From: Erwinia sp. S63
GTDB taxonomy: Bacteria; Pseudomonadota; Gammaproteobacteria; Enterobacterales; Enterobacteriaceae
Length of the DNA: 64,000 bases
NCBI RefSeq assembly: GCF_016625195.1
Contig: NZ_JACVUP010000003.1
Span: forward strand, 62,001-126,000
Reading direction: 5' to 3'
Shown here piece by piece: positions 60,525-64,000 of this stretch. Made by a program: the position numbers and the translations under genes. The notes under the pieces were generated by a model, which saw only the letters and a list, made by a program, of their open reading frames with translations, was not told the DNA's origin and searched no databases. Within the stretch, counting starts at the first letter, position 1; each line of letters starts with the position of its first letter.

Positions 60525-61262
60525 ATGAGTTATCAATGGCTTACCCTGTGGCGATATGCCGACACCTTTCTGGCAGCCGCGTGGCTGACACTGCAGGTGA
60601 CGCTGCTGGCCTTCGTGCTGGCCGTGGCATTGGGTTTAGTGTCGGCATTAGCGAAATCATCGCCTATTGCGCCGCTACGCTGGATCAGTCACTGCTATGT
60701 CGAATTCATTCGCAACACGCCGGTGCTGCTGCAGATCTTTATCATCTTCTTTGGCTTGCCTTCGCTGGGCATCACCATGAGTTCCTTTACCGCCGGCGTT
60801 CTGGCACTCGGCATCAACGTCGGCGCGTACTTGTCTGAAACGTTTCGCGCCGGGATTCAATCGGTGCCAAAGGGTCAGCTCGAAGCCGCATATATACTCG
60901 GCATTCCGCGTCGGCAAATCTTTCTCAGCGTGGTATTGCCGCAGGCAGCACGCGCGGTGTGGCCAGCGATTATCAATAACCTGATTCAGCTGTTGCTCGG
61001 CACTTCGCTGCTTTCTGCGATTGCCCTGCCAGAACTGACCGGCACCGCGACAGTGATCAACGCCCGCACTCTGCTGTATATCCAGACCTTTAGCGTGGTG
61101 GCGCTGGTCTATCTGGTGTTGAGCAATCTGTTCTCCTGGCTGGGCACGGTGGCAGGACGGCGCATGTTCCACCCGCCGCTGGTCACCCCGGTAAAAAAGT
61201 CCGCCTGGTGGTGGGCAAAAAAATGGCTGACTAATCCAGTGAAACGGGAGAATGCGTTATGA
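60525..61262 (+). CDS. Amino-acid ABC transporter permease 1 (HisMQ family)
   Basis: 245 residues, five to six helices. The EAA-type coupling loop reads VPKGQLEAAYILGIPRRQIFLSVVLPQAAR, matching HisM/GlnP permeases. FIRNTPVLLQIFIIFFGLPSLG is the usual upstream motif. GGAG precedes the ATG. Its stop overlaps the second permease start by 4 bp (ATGA). Confidence 0.93.
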   Translation: MSYQWLTLWRYADTFLAAAWLTLQVTLLAFVLAVALGLVSALAKSSPIAPLRWISHCYVEFIRNTPVLLQIFIIFFGLPSLGITMSSFTAGVLALGINVGAYLSETFRAGIQSVPKGQLEAAYILGIPRRQIFLSVVLPQAARAVWPAIINNLIQLLLGTSLLSAIALPELTGTATVINARTLLYIQTFSVVALVYLVLSNLFSWLGTVAGRRMFHPPLVTPVKKSAWWWAKKWLTNPVKRENAL

Positions 61263-61903
61263 GCGAACTAATCATCAGCTCTTTCCCCATCCTTCTGAAA
61301 GGGCTGGGTATCACGCTGTTGCTGTCCATCGCCGCCATTATCGGCAGCACCTTGCTCGGCCTGCTGGCTGCCGTGCTGCGCACCAGCCGACTGCCGGTCG
61401 CGAAACAGATTGCTGTGCTCTACACCGAGCTATTTCGCGGTACGCCGGTGTTGATCACGCTGATGTTTATCTACTTTGGCGTGGCCTACTTCGGTTATGA
61501 GATCAACTTGTTTGCCGCGGGGATCCTCGGTTTGAGCATCTACCAGGGTGCTTATATCGCGGAAGTGTTCCGTGCCGGGATTGAAGCGGTGCCGAAAGGA
61601 CAGTGGGAAGTATCGTGGATTCTCGGCCTTTCCAAACGTCAAACCTTCATGAGCGTGGTATTGCCCCAAACCCGTGGCATCGTGTTGCCGCCGCTGGCCG
61701 GTCAGTATCTTTCGCTGATCAAAGATACCTCGATCGTCAGCATGATCGGCATGTCCGAACTGATGCATCAGGGCCAGGCAATCGTCGATCGTATCGGCCA
61801 ACCGGTGGTGATTTACGGCCTGGTTGCCCTGCTCTACTTCGCCATCTGCTTCCCGCTTTCTCGTTGGGTTCAACATCATCAAACCAGGAGCCAAATATCA
61901 TGA
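61259..61903 (+). CDS. Amino-acid ABC transporter permease 2 (HisMQ family)
   Basis: 214 residues. Coupling loop [30 protein letters not shown], and [17 protein letters not shown] upstream, are the standard family 3 permease motifs. Forms a heterodimer with the first permease. Coupled to its neighbours by 4-bp overlaps on both sides. Confidence 0.93.
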   Translation: MSELIISSFPILLKGLGITLLLSIAAIIGSTLLGLLAAVLRTSRLPVAKQIAVLYTELFRGTPVLITLMFIYFGVAYFGYEINLFAAGILGLSIYQGAYIAEVFRAGIEAVPKGQWEVSWILGLSKRQTFMSVVLPQTRGIVLPPLAGQYLSLIKDTSIVSMIGMSELMHQGQAIVDRIGQPVVIYGLVALLYFAICFPLSRWVQHHQTRSQIS

Positions 61904-62637
61904 GCCAATCTGCGATTACGCTGAGCCGCATTACTAAATCATTTGGCTCCACTCAGGTGCTGAAAGAGATCAGTCTGGATGTCTCACCTGGCGAGGTGCT
62001 GGTGTTGATTGGTGCGTCCGGTTCAGGAAAAAGTACGGTGCTGCGCATCATGAGCGGTTTAGAAACTGCTGATGGCGGTGAAATCTGGGTCAATAAAGTG
62101 CCGCTGCACGACCGCAAACGCAGCAGTGAGATTTGTGGTCACGTTGGCATGGTGTTCCAGCAGTTCAACCTGTTCCCGCACAAAACGGCGCTAGGTAACG
62201 TCACGCTGGCGTTGATAAAAGCACAAAAGCTGTCGGAAGCGGAGGCCAACAAACGCGGTATGGCAGCGCTGACTCGCGTTGGGCTGGCGGAACGCGCCCA
62301 TCACTATCCGGCACAGCTTTCCGGTGGTCAGCAGCAGCGCGTAGCCATTGCCCGCGCGCTGGCGGTGGAACCGAAGATCATGTTCTTTGATGAGGCCACC
62401 TCCGCACTGGACCCGGAGTTGGTTGGCGAGGTGATGGAAGTGATGCGCAGCCTGGCACGTGAAGGGATGACGATGGTGGTAGTGACCCACGAGATGGGCT
62501 TTGCCCGCAAAACGGCGGATCGGGTGGTGTTTATGGATCAGGGCGTTATCGCTGAGCAGGGTTCGCCGGAGCAAATCTTTGTTAATCCGCAGAACCCGCG
62601 CACTCAGCAATTCTTATCGCGCGTGCTTGAGCACTAA
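61900..62637 (+). CDS. Amino-acid ABC transporter ATPase (GlnQ/HisP type)
   Basis: 245 residues. Walker [10 protein letters not shown] (about residues 38-46), Q-loop [11 protein letters not shown], signature LSGGQQQR, Walker [17 protein letters not shown] and H-loop [12 protein letters not shown] are complete. GGAG lies before the ATG at 61900, which overlaps the permease stop by 4 bp. It powers import with the two permeases and the lipoprotein. Confidence 0.94.
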   Translation: MSQSAITLSRITKSFGSTQVLKEISLDVSPGEVLVLIGASGSGKSTVLRIMSGLETADGGEIWVNKVPLHDRKRSSEICGHVGMVFQQFNLFPHKTALGNVTLALIKAQKLSEAEANKRGMAALTRVGLAERAHHYPAQLSGGQQQRVAIARALAVEPKIMFFDEATSALDPELVGEVMEVMRSLAREGMTMVVVTHEMGFARKTADRVVFMDQGVIAEQGSPEQIFVNPQNPRTQQFLSRVLEH

Positions 62638-62648
62638 CAGGAGTCACT

Positions 62649-63920
62649 ATGTCGATTCGTTTTCCACTGCAGGCAGACGGTTTGCTGGATGCCCAACAAG
62701 CCGCGCCACGTTTTAAATCGGTGGCGGGAGCTGGCGATCAACCGTTAACGCCTGGCAGCAATGTGTTTACCAGTGATGAAGTGTTCTCACCGTTGATGGT
62801 GATGAAGCAGTCAGCGCTGGAGAACAACCTCCACCAGCTTGCCGCTTTCTGCCGGGAAAATGGCATCATGCTGGCGGCACACGGTAAGACCTCTATGTCG
62901 CCCGCGATCTTGCGCCGCGCCATCAGCGAAGGTGGCGCGTGGGGATTGGGTGCTGCCACGCCAGCACAAGTGCGCGCGCTGCGTCAGTTTGGCATCCGCA
63001 ATGTGTTTCTCGCCAATCAGCTGGTCGACCCGGCAGGCATTCGCTGGATTGGCCAGTGGCAGCAACAGCATCCCGATCACGGCTTTCTTTGTTATGTCGA
63101 TTCACTACAAGGCGTCAAACTGCTGGAGCAGCATCTCGGTGATGCACAGATTTCCGTACTACTGGAGATGTCGGTGAGTGGCGGTCGTACCGGATGCCGT
63201 TCACAACAGGAAGCGCTAAAGATTGCCGAAGCGGTTAAAGACAGCCCTTCACTGCAGCTGGTGGGCGTGGCCGGTTATGAAGGCGCGCTGGGTGCGGGTC
63301 GCGATCAAGACGGCGTTAAGCGAGTAAAAGATTACTGCCAGATGATGATCAGCACCGCCGCAATGCTGGCAGAGCATCAGCTGTTCAGCAGCGATCACAT
63401 CATCCTCAGCGCTGGCGGTGGCGCCTGGTTTGACGTGGTGACCGAGTGTTTTACTGCGGCGGAATTACCACTGCCGATGACGCCACTAATTCGCTCCGGT
63501 GCCTATATGGCTCATGACAGCGGCTTGTATGCGCGCATTGCACCGTTCGCGCAACCGGGTTCGAGCTATCACTTTGATGCGGCGCTGGAGATTTGGGGCC
63601 GGGTATTATCTCGCCCTGAACCGGGATTGGCCTTTGTTGATTTTGGTCGGCGTGATGTGCCGTTCGATCAGGACCTGCCCAATCCGTTGTGGATCCGCAA
63701 GGCGGATGGCAGTGAACCGCGCGCAGCAGCGCATCTGCGTATCAGCGACGTGAACGATCAGCATGCGTATGTGCTATTGCCCGAAGATGAAACGCTCCAG
63801 CCGGGTGATTGGGTGGGATGCGGTATCTCTCATCCCTGCACCGCATTTGATAAATGGCGCTATCTGCCGCTGGTCGATGACGATTATTGCGTCACAGATT
63901 CACTGGAAACAGCATTCTGA
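62649..63920 (+). CDS. PLP-dependent amino-acid deaminase, D-serine dehydratase-like (alanine racemase fold)
   Basis: 423 residues. N-terminal TIM barrel with the PLP lysine in LAAHGKTSMSPAIL, GRTGCRSQQEAL and VGVAGYEGALGAG, then a beta domain ending with GCGISHPCTAFDKW, where His and Cys recall the zinc site of eukaryotic-type D-serine dehydratase. It would eliminate water or ammonia from a D-3-hydroxyamino acid, producing an enamine for RidA. GGAG before the ATG. Last gene of the RidA-ABC operon. D-threonine aldolase relatives share the fold, so the reaction is inference. Confidence 0.83.
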   Translation: MSIRFPLQADGLLDAQQAAPRFKSVAGAGDQPLTPGSNVFTSDEVFSPLMVMKQSALENNLHQLAAFCRENGIMLAAHGKTSMSPAILRRAISEGGAWGLGAATPAQVRALRQFGIRNVFLANQLVDPAGIRWIGQWQQQHPDHGFLCYVDSLQGVKLLEQHLGDAQISVLLEMSVSGGRTGCRSQQEALKIAEAVKDSPSLQLVGVAGYEGALGAGRDQDGVKRVKDYCQMMISTAAMLAEHQLFSSDHIILSAGGGAWFDVVTECFTAAELPLPMTPLIRSGAYMAHDSGLYARIAPFAQPGSSYHFDAALEIWGRVLSRPEPGLAFVDFGRRDVPFDQDLPNPLWIRKADGSEPRAAAHLRISDVNDQHAYVLLPEDETLQPGDWVGCGISHPCTAFDKWRYLPLVDDDYCVTDSLETAF

Positions 63921-63924
63921 CCAC

Positions 63925-63952
63925 AAAAAAGGCTGCCAACATATTGGCAGCC
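63925..63952 (-). terminator. Terminator at the right edge
   Basis: GGCTGCCAA pairs with TTGGCAGCC around 4 nt; on the minus strand a run of six T follows, so it should end a minus-strand gene outside the window as well as the deaminase operon. Confidence 0.7.
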
Positions 63953-64000
63953 AGTTCTGGCACATCCATGTACGACCATGTGGGGTCTGACGTTGTGCCT

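Overview
The window looks like a chromosomal segment of a plant- or environment-associated member of the Enterobacterales, most probably Erwiniaceae (Pantoea/Erwinia-like). ProX, a YbiV-type phosphatase, a YahK-type dehydrogenase, an ArnA-type formyltransferase domain and ZigA-type proteins read like enterobacterial homologues. Gene density is high, most of the window is moderately GC-rich, and many small operons sit divergent to their own regulator. I saw no rRNA, tRNA, CRISPR array, integrase or insertion sequence. The taxonomic call is inference from protein resemblance.

Layout. 0-9 kb: a peptide-type binding protein (cut by the left edge) with an M20 peptidase and divergent GntR regulator, an orphan ProX, and a YfcC-type transporter plus carboxypeptidase G2-like enzyme with a divergent LysR regulator. 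9-16 kb: an MFS efflux pump and TetR regulator with three matching operators, a GNAT enzyme, small unknown proteins, a Fic AMP-transferase preceded by a striking 65-bp tandem repeat, and an AT-rich pair (ATP-grasp and flippase) that looks acquired. 16-23 kb: a seven-gene operon (nitrilase-type hydrolase, ABC importer, AtzG/AtzE-type amidase, EamA exporter) with a divergent XRE-cupin regulator.

23-36.5 kb is the most interesting metabolic region. It holds a periplasmic FAD/Fe-S dehydrogenase with Tat small subunit and tri-heme cytochrome, a periplasmic cupin and lactonase, an MFS importer, OtnC, a LacI regulator, a signal-less ModA-like protein, an FMN 2-hydroxyacid oxidase, a one-cysteine Asp/Glu-racemase-like protein, OtnK and an OsmC protein. 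Four near-identical palindromes tie the LacI regulator to both promoter regions. OtnK and OtnC are known 3-oxo-tetronate enzymes, but the usual dehydrogenase (LtnD) and isomerase (OtnI) are absent; I infer that the FMN oxidase and the racemase-like protein may replace them.

36.5-53 kb is mixed accessory content: a MASE2-GGDEF protein, an MHS transporter, a chemoreceptor, a hydantoin-racemase-like enzyme, several regulator/enzyme pairs (LysR, HxlR, MmyB-type XRE, TetR), a stand-alone ArnA-like formyltransferase and a sugar phosphatase.

53-57 kb is a zinc-starvation locus with two Zur-like boxes. It holds a DksA paralogue that lost three of four zinc-finger cysteines, a ZigA-like COG0523 GTPase with CICC, a second COG0523 GTPase in which the same motif reads SISS, and a small exported CxCxxC protein. 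A Fur-like box precedes an orphan iron-type binding protein. 57.8-64 kb: a 7-bp minisatellite, an IclR regulator, and an operon of RidA, an amino-acid ABC importer and a PLP-dependent D-serine-dehydratase-like deaminase, a coherent D-amino-acid uptake and deamination unit.
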